Counted from the stretch's first letter, positions 35,905-44,614 are shown. The stretch is 64,000 bases of DNA from Virgisporangium aurantiacum (GCF_016863635.1 NZ_BOPG01000033.1:414492-478491); one strand, 5' to 3'. The notes: generated from the sequence alone by a model not told the origin. Translations and numbers: made by a program.

Positions 35905-36306
35905 ATGTCCCGGATCGACCCGGAGGTGCGCGAGAATGCGCACCCTCCGAAAGACGATCTTCCCCCCGACAGGAACGCGTGGATCCCGGTGGCGATCGCC
36001 GTGGTCGTCGTACTCGGCAGCACCAGCGTGTTCCTGGTGACCGGGCACGACCTGTTCGACGCGATGCTCGGCGGCAGCGGCATGGCCCTGGTGGGCAACC
36101 AGGCCGCTCGCCGCATCATCGCCGACGGCGGCCCACTGCCGTCCGTGATCGTCGGTGCGGCGGTGACGGTGTTCGCGGCGATCCTCATCGCCAAGGGTTA
36201 CGACCTTCCCAAGGCGCTGATGGGAGCCGGTGTCGCGGGCCTGCTCGCCGGCGAGGTCGCCGGTCGGATGCTCGGCACCGCCCCCCAGTTGCGGCGGGGG
36301 GTGTAG
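35905..36306 (+). CDS. Small hypothetical membrane protein
   Basis: 133 aa: a polar N-terminus rich in Pro/Asp, then hydrophobic segments at about residues 27-45 and 79-95, and a glycine-rich third (VAGLLAGEVAGRM). No family recognised. The ATG at 35905 has AAAGG about 8 nt upstream. It begins a run of three same-strand small genes beside the low-GC stretch, possibly remnants of a mobile element. Confidence 0.65.
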   Translation: MSRIDPEVRENAHPPKDDLPPDRNAWIPVAIAVVVVLGSTSVFLVTGHDLFDAMLGGSGMALVGNQAARRIIADGGPLPSVIVGAAVTVFAAILIAKGYDLPKALMGAGVAGLLAGEVAGRMLGTAPQLRRGV

Positions 36307-36315
36307 CGCGAGACC

Positions 36316-36367
36316 GTCGGACCGGCGTCGCGGCCGCCCCTTGCGACGTCTTCGGCGCCGGTCCGAC
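36316..36367 (+). repeat. Large inverted repeat before the HTH gene
   Basis: GTCGGACCGGCG (36316-36327) and CGCCGGTCCGAC (36356-36367) are perfect 12-nt complements. Inside, GTCGC and GCGAC can pair as well, giving a branched or extended hairpin between the upstream stop and the HTH start at 36381. Confidence 0.6.
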
Positions 36368-36380
36368 CGCGCGAACGATC

Positions 36381-36956
36381 ATGGGACTACGGAACCTCAT
36401 CACGCGTCACACTGAGGACGACCTCGAACTGCTGGCCGTCGACGGCGCGGATCCGGCCGTCGAGGACCCGGCCAACGAGGACCTGGCCAAGCTGTTGAAC
36501 GACCTCCGGGTCGCCCACCGGAACGCGGGAGAGCCATCGTTCCGGAACCTCGCGATGCTGACCAACCGGCAACTGTCGGCGTCGACGATCAGCCGGATGT
36601 TCAAGGCAACAACCCCACCGAAGTGGAAGAGCCTGGCGGTGGTGTTGCGCGCGCTCAACGTTCCCAAACAGGACACCGCGCGCTGGCACGCCCAGTGGGC
36701 GAAGGCGGTCAACAAGATCAAGCCGATCGTCGACCCGGATCACCCGCCCGATCTGCAGACCTCCGCGCCGGCCCCCGCCACGCCCTGCCTGCAGTGCGGG
36801 GCGCTGGTGGCCGAGGCCGACATCCACACCGAGTGGCACCGGAAACTCGCCCACGCGGAAGGGCTCCTGGGAGCGTTGGCGCAGAACTCCAAGCGCACCT
36901 CGCAACTGTCCACCGCCGCCGGTCCGCTCGCGGCGACCCGGCATCGCCAGGGATGA
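36381..36956 (+). CDS. Helix-turn-helix protein with a C2H2-like zinc motif
   Basis: 191 aa. The DNA-binding part LAKLLNDLRVAHRNAGEPSF then LSASTISRMFKATTPPKWKSLAVVLRALN (residues about 32-92) resembles actinobacterial XRE-type regulators. Further on, CLQCGALVAEADIHTEWHRK (residues about 137-156) has the Cys-x2-Cys ... His-x3-His spacing of a zinc finger. ATG at 36381 is used; no strong ribosome site, and a big hairpin precedes it. The ligand and targets are unknown. Confidence 0.65.
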   Translation: MGLRNLITRHTEDDLELLAVDGADPAVEDPANEDLAKLLNDLRVAHRNAGEPSFRNLAMLTNRQLSASTISRMFKATTPPKWKSLAVVLRALNVPKQDTARWHAQWAKAVNKIKPIVDPDHPPDLQTSAPAPATPCLQCGALVAEADIHTEWHRKLAHAEGLLGALAQNSKRTSQLSTAAGPLAATRHRQG

Positions 36957-36999
36957 CCCGAACCCCTCCAGTCACACGCTCGGAACAGGAGATCTCGTC

Positions 37000-37221
37000 A
37001 TGCTCAAGCCAGTTGACCTTCTGCACGTCCAAGACTCCGACGCTGCGGTCACGCCGTCACAGGCCGACTTTCAGCAGGCCGCACAGGAACTCGCACCGCT
37101 CATCGACCGGGTCGCCAACGGCGAGGACCTGACGCTCAGGCAACTGGCCGACATCGGCCTGAACGGCTGGCGGCTGCTCGACGGCCTGCTCAACACGCCC
37201 TATCACACCGAGGTCGGCTGA
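37000..37221 (+). CDS. Hypothetical 73-residue protein
   Basis: Small acidic, helical product (SQADFQQAAQELAPLIDRVANGEDLTLRQLADIG). Not recognised. AGGAG sits 7-8 nt before the ATG at 37000. It follows the HTH gene by 43 nt and overlaps the convergent YbaK gene by 19 nt. Confidence 0.6.
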   Translation: MLKPVDLLHVQDSDAAVTPSQADFQQAAQELAPLIDRVANGEDLTLRQLADIGLNGWRLLDGLLNTPYHTEVG

Positions 37222-37697
37222 GCGGGTGACGTGATCGGGTGGATCTTGGGGTCGGCGAGGCGGACGTAGTCCTCCGTGTTCAGGGCCAGTGACCGGTCGA
37301 GGCGGGCGGCGTTGAAGTAGATCTCCGGGTGGGTGAGCAGCGCCGGGTCGGCGACCAGTTCGAGGTCGGCGTGGAAGCTGAACGGCAGGATCGTGCCGCT
37401 GATGCTGCCGGCCAACTGCTCGGCGCGGTCGGTCGAGGCGAACGCGACGTACGTTCCGCCGGCGAGTGCCTTCAGCGCGTTGAGGTCGACGCGGGCGTCG
37501 CCGGGGACGACGGCCAGGTAGTAGCGGCTCGTCTTCTTGCCGAGCTTCACCATGACCACGATGCACTTCGCCGCGCTGGCGATCGGGTTGCCGCGGTAGG
37601 CGCTGACGACCTCGGTGCGGCCCTCGGGCTCGTGGTCGATCACCCGGTAACGGGCGCCGCCCTCGTCCAGCGCGGACATCAGCCGCTCGTACGACAT
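37203..37697 (-). CDS. YbaK/EbsC-family aminoacyl-tRNA deacylase
   Basis: 164 aa. Trans-editing enzymes of this fold hydrolyse mischarged tRNAs. Visible family sequence: AAKCIVVMVKLGKKTSRYYLAVVPGDARVDLNALKAL in pieces (conserved lysine in AAKCIV), GTYVAFASTDRAEQLAG, GSISGTILPFSF and the FNAARLDRSLALNTEDY end. ATG at 37697 has GAAGGGTGG upstream. It starts 1 nt after the ArsR-family gene ends, so it is the second gene of that operon. Which amino acid it edits is not clear. Confidence 0.83.
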   Translation of the reverse strand: MSYERLMSALDEGGARYRVIDHEPEGRTEVVSAYRGNPIASAAKCIVVMVKLGKKTSRYYLAVVPGDARVDLNALKALAGGTYVAFASTDRAEQLAGSISGTILPFSFHADLELVADPALLTHPEIYFNAARLDRSLALNTEDYVRLADPKIHPITSPAQPTSV

Positions 37698-37698
37698 G

Positions 37699-38001
37699 TC
37701 ACCACCCTTCCTGAAGCGCCCGTTTGACCTCGGCGATGCGGGCCTCGTCGCGCTGGTAGAACGTCCACTGTTTGATGCGTTTCGACCGGAGCAGTCCGCT
37801 CGCGGTGAGCAGGCGCAGGTGCTCGCTGGCCGTCGGCGCGCTGACGCCGAGCTTGTCGGCGATGAACACCGAGCACACCCCGTCGGCGACGAGGTCTCCG
37901 TCGCGCTGCGGCGGGAAGTGCGCCACCGGGTCGGAGAGCCATTCGAGGACGGCGAGGCGCTTGTCGTTGGCGAGAACCTTCAGGACGTCCACGTCGAGCA
38001 C
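37699..38001 (-). CDS. ArsR-family transcriptional regulator
   Basis: 100 aa winged-helix repressor: VLANDKRLAVLEWLSDPVAHF, then IADKLGVSAPTASEHLRLLTASGLLRSKRIKQWTFYQRD (residues about 48-86). No paired cysteine metal site of the classical arsenic type is seen, so the effector is unknown. GTG at 38001; the promoter geometry predicts transcription starting at this codon, so it is probably leaderless. It is followed by the deacylase gene. Confidence 0.88.
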   Translation of the reverse strand: MLDVDVLKVLANDKRLAVLEWLSDPVAHFPPQRDGDLVADGVCSVFIADKLGVSAPTASEHLRLLTASGLLRSKRIKQWTFYQRDEARIAEVKRALQEGW

Positions 38002-38007
38002 TGAGGG

Positions 38008-38037
38008 AGTTTGCCAACTGCCTAACTAACCTGTCAA
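38008..38037 (-). promoter_or_regulatory. Promoter of the ArsR gene, probably leaderless
   Basis: Minus strand TTGACA (38037-38032), 18-nt spacer, CAAACT (38013-38008). The next purine start at the normal distance is the GTG codon at 38001, and there is no ribosome site. TTAGTTAGG in the spacer could be an operator half. Confidence 0.55.
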
Positions 38038-38116
38038 CCTACCCGGTCAGACCCGTTCGCCGTGAGCGAACGGCCGCAACTTGCGCACCGGCCGGGGCCA
38101 TCGACAGGGTGTGCGG

Positions 38117-38878
38117 ATGCGTATCGCGGTGTTGTCCGACATTCACGGGGTGTTGCCGGCGTTGGAGGCGGTGCTCGCGGAGCCGGCGGTCCGTTCGGCC
38201 GACCGGATCGTGCTCACCGGCGATCACGCGGCCGGCCCGATGCCGGTGGAGACCATCGACGCGCTGGCCGACCTCGGGGACCGGGCGGTGTGGGTCCGCG
38301 GCAACGCCGACCGCGAACTCGTGCAACTGCGCGACGGTGGCGAGACGAACATCCCGGATCCGGTGGCGCCGTGGGCGGCCGGGCAGTTGCGCCCCGATCA
38401 GGTCGCCCGCCTGGACTCGCTCCCGCTGACCGTGACCCTCGACCTCGGCCGGTTCGGTCGCACCGTGTTCTGCCACGCCACCCCGCGCGACGACGAGGAG
38501 GTCGTCCTGGTCGACAGCCGCCCGGACCGGTGGACGGACGTGCTGTCCACAGTGGACGCCTCGGTGCGCACCATGGTCTGCGGGCACACCCACATGCCGT
38601 TCGTGCGCCTCGTCGACCGGCGGCTGGTGGTGAACCCGGGCAGCGTGGGGATGCCGTACGGCGGCGCCGGCGCGCACTGGGCGCTGCTCGACACGACGGA
38701 TGCCGCGGTGACGCTGCGCGTGACGCCGTTCGACCTCGACGCCGCGTGCCGCCGCCTCGTCGCCGAGTCGAGCTACCCGAAGGTCGCCGAGTTCGCCGAC
38801 TACTACGTCCGGTCCAAGGCCTCCGACTTCGACGCGATCCGGGTCTTCGGCCCGCGCGACGGTAGGGTCCCCTCATGA
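38117..38878 (+). CDS. Calcineurin-like metallophosphoesterase (YfcE-like)
   Basis: 253-aa metal-dependent phosphodiesterase. Metal-site motifs in order: SDIHG (residues 8-12), TGDH replacing the more usual GD-V, VRGNADRE, CHATPRDD, CGHTHMPF and NPGSVGMP. Substrate unknown. ATG at 38117 chosen since the first strand MRIAVLSDIHG starts the fold; AGGG lies upstream. Its end overlaps the next gene by 4 nt (ATGA). Confidence 0.88.
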   Translation: MRIAVLSDIHGVLPALEAVLAEPAVRSADRIVLTGDHAAGPMPVETIDALADLGDRAVWVRGNADRELVQLRDGGETNIPDPVAPWAAGQLRPDQVARLDSLPLTVTLDLGRFGRTVFCHATPRDDEEVVLVDSRPDRWTDVLSTVDASVRTMVCGHTHMPFVRLVDRRLVVNPGSVGMPYGGAGAHWALLDTTDAAVTLRVTPFDLDAACRRLVAESSYPKVAEFADYYVRSKASDFDAIRVFGPRDGRVPS

Positions 38879-39201
38879 TCGACGACGACCTGGCGGCCGC
38901 GCTGCGGCAGTTCGCGGCGCGGATCGCGGCGCTCGACCCGCCCGGGTCGCCCACGGTCGTCGAGGTGACGGTCGGCGGCACGCCGGTCGCGCTGACCGGG
39001 TCGGCGGCGCGGGCCCTCGTCGAGGCCGCCCTCGCCTACCACGACCCGCGCGACCGTGGTGCCTGCGACCACTGCGGCAGCCGTCGCCTCGACGACAACT
39101 TCCTCTGCGCCGACTGCCGGCAGCCCAGCGGCGTGTTCGGCCAGTTGATCCGCGAACGGGCTGCCCGCTACGAGGGCCCGCCCCCGGCACTGGACGCGTA
39201 A
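38875..39201 (+). CDS. Hypothetical protein with a four-cysteine zinc ribbon
   Basis: 108 aa. CDHCG (about residues 64-68) and CADC (about 79-82) give a CxxC-x12-CxxC ribbon near the C-terminus; the N-terminal half is helical (AALRQFAARIAALDPPG). Translationally coupled to the phosphoesterase (ATGA). It overlaps the convergent mug gene by 34 nt. Confidence 0.7.
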   Translation: MIDDDLAAALRQFAARIAALDPPGSPTVVEVTVGGTPVALTGSAARALVEAALAYHDPRDRGACDHCGSRRLDDNFLCADCRQPSGVFGQLIRERAARYEGPPPALDA

Positions 39202-39725
39202 CCACGCAGTTCGGCGAATGCCTCCGCCAGCTTGGGAAGCGTGTAGTGGGCGTTCAACCCGCTCGGGTTGGGCAAAACCCAGATCCGGGTGGTGCCGATC
39301 GCGTGCTCCTGGCGTCCCATAACGGCTTTTGGCTTTTCGAAGGCATCGCGGTAGGCGGTGATTCCGAGGACGGCCAGCCACCGCGGCGCGTGCCGGGCGA
39401 CCTTCGCGGCCAGGGCGGTGCCGCCGGACCGCAACTCGGCGCGGCTCAGTTCGTCGGCGCGGGCGCTGCCGCGGTCGACGACGTTGGTGATGCCCAGGCC
39501 GAGGCCGAGGAGTTCGGCCTGTTCGTCGGGGCGGAACTGGCGCGGCGTGAAGCCGGAGCGGTGCAGCGCCGGCCAGAACCGATTTCCGGGACGCGCGAAG
39601 TGGTGCCCGCTCCACGCCGACCACAGCCCCGGGTTGATGCCGCAGAACAGCACGGTCAGCCCGGGCCCGATGACGTCGGGGATGGTGCGGCCGTTCGCCG
39701 CGAGAAGCTCGGTCGGGGTGGGCAC
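39168..39725 (-). CDS. mug: G/U(T)-mismatch-specific DNA glycosylase
   Basis: 185 aa of the uracil-DNA glycosylase superfamily family 2. Motifs: catalytic GINPGLWSAWSGHHFARPGNRFW (split over residues 29-51) with the Asn of GINPG, and the intercalation loop NPSGLNAHY near the C-terminus. It removes uracil or alkylated bases opposite G. GTG at 39725 gives the normal family N-terminus. It lies 1 nt downstream of a methyltransferase gene. Confidence 0.9.
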   Translation of the reverse strand: MPTPTELLAANGRTIPDVIGPGLTVLFCGINPGLWSAWSGHHFARPGNRFWPALHRSGFTPRQFRPDEQAELLGLGLGITNVVDRGSARADELSRAELRSGGTALAAKVARHAPRWLAVLGITAYRDAFEKPKAVMGRQEHAIGTTRIWVLPNPSGLNAHYTLPKLAEAFAELRGYASSAGGGPS

Positions 39726-39726
39726 G

Positions 39727-40530
39727 CTATTCCGGACGGTCGGCGATCAGGGTGTAGAGCAGGGGGACGGGGTGGCCGTCGAGCAGGCGACGGAAGACCC
39801 CGTCGTCACCCTTCGGCGCGCCGAAGCCGGCGACCTCGATCGGCGTGTCGAGGTGCTCGGTGAGCTTACGGACGCGCAGGCCGGCGTCGGCGGCGGCGGT
39901 GACGATCTCGCCCAGCGCGTGCGCGTACTGGACGTTCGACGTATTGATCTCCACCGCGTACGACGAGCCCGACTCGTAGTGGTGCGGGCCGTCGTTGGCG
40001 TAGGGAAACTGGAACGTGGGCGGGTCGCCGCCGATCATGCCGCCGAACGGGTGGCCGTCGATCAGCAGGAGGGTGCCGCCGGGCCGGAGGGTGCCGGCGA
40101 CCGACCGCATCCACGCGCCGACGTCGGCGATCCAGCAGAGGATGCCGATCGTGGCGTAGGCGAGGTCGAACCGGTTGTGCAGGCCGGCCGGCAGGTCGGT
40201 GACGTCGGCCTCGACCAGGTCGAGGTGCACCTTGCAGAGTCCGGCGAGGTCGCGGGCCTTGGCGAGGGCGGTCGGCGAGAAGTCGACGCCGGTGACGCGG
40301 GCGCCCCGCCGGGCCATCGTGATGCCGTCGAACGCCAGATGGCACTGGACGTGGAGAACGTCCTTGTCGGCGACGTCGCCGACCGCCTCGGCGACGCCGG
40401 CCCGCTCGATGCCGGTGAGCGAGTCACCGCCGGCGATGAGGCTCGCGGAGTCGTAGTACGAGTCCTGCCCGTGGACGTTCGCCCAGGCATTCCAGTTTGC
40501 GAGGTTGATGTCCCGGTCGGTCGGTGGCAC
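39727..40530 (-). CDS. SAM-dependent methyltransferase, class I
   Basis: 267 aa. The SAM pocket is VLHVQCHLAFDGITMARRGARVTGVDFS (motif I unusually with HVQCHLAFD in place of the glycine-rich GxGxG, as in a known subfamily of SAM methyltransferases), followed by VEADVTDLP and LRPGGTLLLIDGHPF. Substrate unknown. GTG at 40530. The stop is 1 nt before mug. Confidence 0.8.
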   Translation of the reverse strand: MPPTDRDINLANWNAWANVHGQDSYYDSASLIAGGDSLTGIERAGVAEAVGDVADKDVLHVQCHLAFDGITMARRGARVTGVDFSPTALAKARDLAGLCKVHLDLVEADVTDLPAGLHNRFDLAYATIGILCWIADVGAWMRSVAGTLRPGGTLLLIDGHPFGGMIGGDPPTFQFPYANDGPHHYESGSSYAVEINTSNVQYAHALGEIVTAAADAGLRVRKLTEHLDTPIEVAGFGAPKGDDGVFRRLLDGHPVPLLYTLIADRPE

Positions 40531-40587
40531 CCGCCCACGGTAGTGGGCGTCGGGCGGGTCGGCACGTCGATAAGTGATCGACGCAGG

Positions 40588-41049
40588 TCACGCGTTGGTC
40601 AGGGTGGGCACGCGGTCGAGGGCGGTCGCGAGCAACCAGGGCAGGCCGCCGATGACCCGCCAACCCTCCCGGTCGTGCTGCCGGAGCAGCACCACGATGT
40701 CGCCGCGCCGGCCGAGCACCCAGCCGTCGCCGCAGTAGGCGAGGTCGCCGGCGTGGGACAGCGGCTTGCCGCGGCGGCGGTGGGCGCGGAGCACGGCGCG
40801 GCCGGTCCGGCCGGCGAGCACGGTGGCCTGGAGCAGTCGCTCGCCGCCGCGCAGCGGGTGGTACGCGGTCTCCCAGCGCCCCGGCCGGGGCCGGACCCCG
40901 GGTGCCCGCACCCCCTCGACGCTGACCCCGATCGCCCGCGATACCTCGAAGTCCGACAAGAGGAGGGTGGGGGTCGCCAGATCGTCGGCGGCGCCCTGCG
41001 GGCCGCGGCGGCCACGGACAAGAGCACTCACGAAACCGAGTACGTTCAC
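40588..41049 (-). CDS. Hypothetical protein
   Basis: 153 aa, basic, not recognised. Sequence alternates strands and turns (ATVLAGRTGRAVLRAHRRRGKPLSHAGDLAYCGDGWVLG). GTG at 41049 has GAGG 8 nt upstream. Isolated between the methyltransferase and the peptidase; no operon partner within 100 nt on the upstream side. Confidence 0.55.
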   Translation of the reverse strand: MNVLGFVSALVRGRRGPQGAADDLATPTLLLSDFEVSRAIGVSVEGVRAPGVRPRPGRWETAYHPLRGGERLLQATVLAGRTGRAVLRAHRRRGKPLSHAGDLAYCGDGWVLGRRGDIVVLLRQHDREGWRVIGGLPWLLATALDRVPTLTNA

Positions 41050-41190
41050 GCTTCGGCCCTCGTGCAATCCAATCAGCGGGTGGTACGCAGATCGTCGCGG
41101 GTCGGACGCGTCGGATTTCTTGATACGTCGGGCATCTGACGTGGTTCCGCCGTGCGGTTGGCAAATCGTGCGAATCCCGTCTTCTCTCCG

Positions 41191-42630
41191 CTACCCCGGC
41201 AGGCGGAAGCCCGCCTCGCGTTGGGTGCCGAGCCACGCCTCGACGTCGTCGGCCGTGCGCGGCAGCCCGGCCGACAGGTTCTCGGCACCGGCCGCGGTGA
41301 CCAGGACGTCGTCTTCGATCCGCACGCCGATGCCGCGGAGTTCCGCGGGTACCAGGTCGTCGTCGGCCTGGAAGTAGAGGCCCGGCTCCACCGTGATGAC
41401 GTAGTTCTCGGCCAGCGAGCCCTCCCGGTAGTTCTCCTTGCGGGCGGCCGCGCAGTCGTGCACGTCGAGGCCGAGCATGTGGCCGAACCCGTGCAGCGAC
41501 CAGCGGCGGTACAGGATCGACTCCTTGTCCATCGCCTCCTCGACGCTCACCGGCAGCACTCCGAGGTCGTGCAGGCCTTCGGCGAGGACGCGCATGCACG
41601 CCTGGTGCACGTCGTCGAACTTCACCCCGGGCCGGATCGTGGCGATGCCGGCCTCCTGCGAGCGGTACACGATCTCGTAGACCTGCCGCTGCAACGGCGT
41701 GAACGTGCCGGACACGGGCAGCACCCGCGTGACGTCGGCGGTGTAGAGGTGCCGGCCTTCCACACCCATGTCCATGAGCAGCAGCTCGCCCGGAGCGGTG
41801 CGGCCGTCGTTGGCGGTCCAGTGCAGGATCGTGGCGTGCGGGCCGGCGCCGACGATCGGGCTGTAGCCGGAGTCGTTGCCGTCGTGCCGGGCACGCAGCG
41901 AGAAGACGCCCTCCAGCAGTCGCTCGGGGACCGACCGGTCGGCCGGCAGCACCCGCGCCACGTCTTCGAAGCCGAGCACGGTTGCGTCGACGGCGGCGCG
42001 GAGTGCCGCGATCTCCCACTCGTCCTTCACCAGCCGCGCCTCGGACAGGGCGATGGCCAGCTCGCCGTCGCGCCCGCCGTCGCCCACGGCGCGCACCGCC
42101 GCGTCGACCGTGGCGTCGAGACCGCGCAGCAGGCGGGTGCGGCCCGGGGCGCACCCGTCGAGCAGGTCGGGGAGGGTGGCGAGGTCGCGGGTGGCGATGC
42201 CGAGTTCGGTGCCCTTCTCGGCCAGCGTGTGCCGCCGGCCGACCCACAGCTCGCCGTGCACCCGGTCGCGGAAGAAGCTGTCGTCGTCGCGCGAGGACCG
42301 CGGCCGGGCGTACAGGACCGCCTCGCCGTCGGGCTGGATGACGAGCACGGAGTCGGGATCGTGGTCGCCGGTGAGCCACACGTGGTCGCTGCCCGGCCGG
42401 AACCGGAACGCCGTGTCGTTGGCCCGGGTGCGCTCGCCGCCGCTGGGCACGACGAGCGTCTCGCCGGGGAACGCGGCCGCCAGGGCCGCCCGGCGCTTGC
42501 CGTGGTGGCCGGCCTCCGGCCGTTGGGCGAGCCCGGGCAGCGGGGTCTCCGTGGCCCAGCCGGTGCGCATGAACTCCACGTACCGGTCGGGGAATTCGGG
42601 GTCGTGCCCCTGCGTGCCGTCGTCGTTCAT
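41191..42630 (-). CDS. pepP: Xaa-Pro aminopeptidase (M24B)
   Basis: 479-aa dimetal peptidase removing N-terminal residues before proline. The N-terminal domain (to about residue 200) is AMP_N-like; the pita-bread domain has the five metal ligands in LLMDMG, YTADVTR, GFGHMLGLDVHD, TVEPGLYF and GVRIEDDVLV. ATG at 42630 is the only start near the N-terminus of known actinobacterial relatives. It lies 4 nt downstream of the XRE regulator gene stop. Confidence 0.93.
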   Translation of the reverse strand: MNDDGTQGHDPEFPDRYVEFMRTGWATETPLPGLAQRPEAGHHGKRRAALAAAFPGETLVVPSGGERTRANDTAFRFRPGSDHVWLTGDHDPDSVLVIQPDGEAVLYARPRSSRDDDSFFRDRVHGELWVGRRHTLAEKGTELGIATRDLATLPDLLDGCAPGRTRLLRGLDATVDAAVRAVGDGGRDGELAIALSEARLVKDEWEIAALRAAVDATVLGFEDVARVLPADRSVPERLLEGVFSLRARHDGNDSGYSPIVGAGPHATILHWTANDGRTAPGELLLMDMGVEGRHLYTADVTRVLPVSGTFTPLQRQVYEIVYRSQEAGIATIRPGVKFDDVHQACMRVLAEGLHDLGVLPVSVEEAMDKESILYRRWSLHGFGHMLGLDVHDCAAARKENYREGSLAENYVITVEPGLYFQADDDLVPAELRGIGVRIEDDVLVTAAGAENLSAGLPRTADDVEAWLGTQREAGFRLPG

Positions 42631-42634
42631 GGCA

Positions 42635-43492
42635 TCAGAACCTACCCGTTCCGGACGCCGGTTCGGGCCGGCCGAGGTCTTGCAGGCCCACCACGCGCAA
42701 CAGCCGTAACTGGTCGTGGGCCTCGGTGCCCGGCCGCGCGGAGTACACGATCAGCCGCTGGTCGTGCTCGGGCGTCAGCAGCACCTCGCAGTCGACCTCG
42801 ACGGTGCCGACCGCCGGATGGATGAACCGCTTCCGGTCGGACCTGCGCACCGCCACCTGGTGCTCGGCCCAGAGTCGCCGGAACTCCTCGCTCTCCGCCG
42901 TGAGGTGCCGGACCATCGCGGTGACCTGAGGGTCGACCGCGCGCCGGGCGGCCGTGGCGCGCAGGTCGGCCACGTGCACGCGGCTCAGGTGCTCGTGGTC
43001 CTCCACCGGCACCCGGGCCCGGCCCTCGGGATGGGTGAACCAGGTGACGTAGAAGCTGCGCCCGAGCAGGTCGGTGCCGAACATGACCTGGGCGAGGAAG
43101 TTCTGGGCGAGCGTGACCCCGAGGTCGGAGATCACCTGGGCCGCGCTCTCCGTGAGCTGCGACAGGACGGGAAGCAGGCCGACCCGCACCATGCCGCTGG
43201 TGGACAGCCGCGATGGTGCCTCGTGACCCGCCAGGTAGAAGATGTGGTCGCGCTCGTCTTCGGACAGGCGGAGCGCCCGGCTCAGCGCCATGAGCATCTG
43301 GACGGACGGCTGCGGGCTGCGCGACTGCTCCAGCCGGACGTAGTAGTCGACGGACATGCCGGCCAACGCGGCCACCTCCTCGCGCCGCAGGCCCGGGGTA
43401 CGGCGACGGGAGCCGGGTGCCAACCCGACGTCGGCCGGTTCGAGCCGGGCGCGGCGGCGACGCAGGAAGTCTGCGAGTTCGGCGCGGTTCAT
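42635..43492 (-). CDS. XRE regulator with MmyB-like C-terminal ligand domain
   Basis: 285 aa. N-terminal HTH: TPGLRREEVAALAGMSVDYYVRLEQSRSPQPS (about residues 33-64), then a PAS-like MLTR/MmyB domain typical of actinobacterial regulators next to oxidoreductases. ATG at 43492. It diverges from the aldo/keto reductase gene 104 nt away, its probable target. Confidence 0.9.
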   Translation of the reverse strand: MNRAELADFLRRRRARLEPADVGLAPGSRRRTPGLRREEVAALAGMSVDYYVRLEQSRSPQPSVQMLMALSRALRLSEDERDHIFYLAGHEAPSRLSTSGMVRVGLLPVLSQLTESAAQVISDLGVTLAQNFLAQVMFGTDLLGRSFYVTWFTHPEGRARVPVEDHEHLSRVHVADLRATAARRAVDPQVTAMVRHLTAESEEFRRLWAEHQVAVRRSDRKRFIHPAVGTVEVDCEVLLTPEHDQRLIVYSARPGTEAHDQLRLLRVVGLQDLGRPEPASGTGRF

Positions 43493-43595
43493 GCGTCCGA
43501 TCCTCGCGCGGCTCGCGATCCGTAGCCAGGGACCGCCGATCCTACGGTCGACGCTCCTCTCCCGCCCGCCGCCGGCCGGGGGCAGGGTGGTGGCC

Positions 43596-44594
43596 ATGAC
43601 GAAACGCCAACTGGGAACCGCCGGCCCCGTCGTCGGTTCGCTCGGCCTCGGCACGATGGGGATGTCCGCGGGCGTCTACGGCGCCGCCGACGAGGCCGAG
43701 GGCATCGCCACGGTGCACGCCGCGCTCGACGCGGGCGTCACGCTGGTCGACACGGGTGACTTCTACGGCATGGGTCACAACGAACTCCTGCTGCGGGAGG
43801 CGCTGAAGGGGCGGCGCGACGAGGTGATCCTCAGCGTCAAGTTCGGGGCCCTGCGCGGGCCGTTACCGGGTGAGTTCGGCGGGGTCGACGCCCGTCCGGC
43901 CGCGCTGCGGAACTTCCTCGCCTACTCGCTGCAGCGGCTCGGTGTCGACCACGTCGACATCTACCGCCCCGCGCGGCTCGACCCGGCCGTGCCGGTCGAG
44001 GACACCATCGGGGCGATCGCCGAGCTGGTCGAGCAGGGGTTCGTGCGGCACATCGGGCTGTCGGAGGTGGGCGCCGACACGATCCGGCGCGCGCACGCCG
44101 TCCACCCGATCGCCGACCTGCAGATCGAGTACTCGCTGCTGTCCCGCTCGGTCGAGGCGAAGATCCTGCCGACGCTGCGCGAGCTGGGTATCGGGCTCAC
44201 CGCGTACGGGGTCCTCACGCGCGGGCTGCTCAGCGGCCACTGGGACGCGGCCAAGCCGGTGGCGCCCGGCGACTTCCGGGCCCACTCGCCGCGGTTCCAG
44301 CCGGGCAACATCGAGCGCAACCTGGCTCTGGTCGAGGCTCTGCGTGCGGTCGCGACGGAACGCGGTGCCACGGTGGCGCAGGTGGCCATCGCCTGGGTGC
44401 TCGCCCAGGGGCCGGGCATCGTGCCGCTGGTCGGTGCCCGCCGGCGCGACCGGCTCGGTGAGGCGCTCGGCGCGCTCGACCTCACGCTCAGCGGGTCCGA
44501 TCTGGCGGCGATCGAGCGGGCGGTGCCGCCGGGCCGGGCGGCCGGCGACCGTTATCCGGCGGCCGCGATGGCACAACTCGACAGCGAACGCTGA
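43596..44594 (+). CDS. Aldo/keto reductase lacking the usual active-site histidine
   Basis: 332 aa TIM-barrel oxidoreductase. The NADPH/active-site Asp and Tyr are in LVDTGDFYGMGHNE (about residues 47-60) and Lys in ILSVKFG; the strand that normally reads LHR here is YRPARLDP, so the catalytic histidine is alanine. This pattern recurs in an actinobacterial AKR subgroup as far as I recall. ATG at 43596. The divergent XRE regulator is the presumed controller. Confidence 0.87.
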   Translation: MTKRQLGTAGPVVGSLGLGTMGMSAGVYGAADEAEGIATVHAALDAGVTLVDTGDFYGMGHNELLLREALKGRRDEVILSVKFGALRGPLPGEFGGVDARPAALRNFLAYSLQRLGVDHVDIYRPARLDPAVPVEDTIGAIAELVEQGFVRHIGLSEVGADTIRRAHAVHPIADLQIEYSLLSRSVEAKILPTLRELGIGLTAYGVLTRGLLSGHWDAAKPVAPGDFRAHSPRFQPGNIERNLALVEALRAVATERGATVAQVAIAWVLAQGPGIVPLVGARRRDRLGEALGALDLTLSGSDLAAIERAVPPGRAAGDRYPAAAMAQLDSER

Positions 44595-44614
44595 AGCTGC
44601 GGAAGAATCCGGGC

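Noticed and set aside
35324..35905. 193-codon frame across the terminator at 35486
   Set aside because: It runs through a strong terminator hairpin and has no ribosome site or family pattern.
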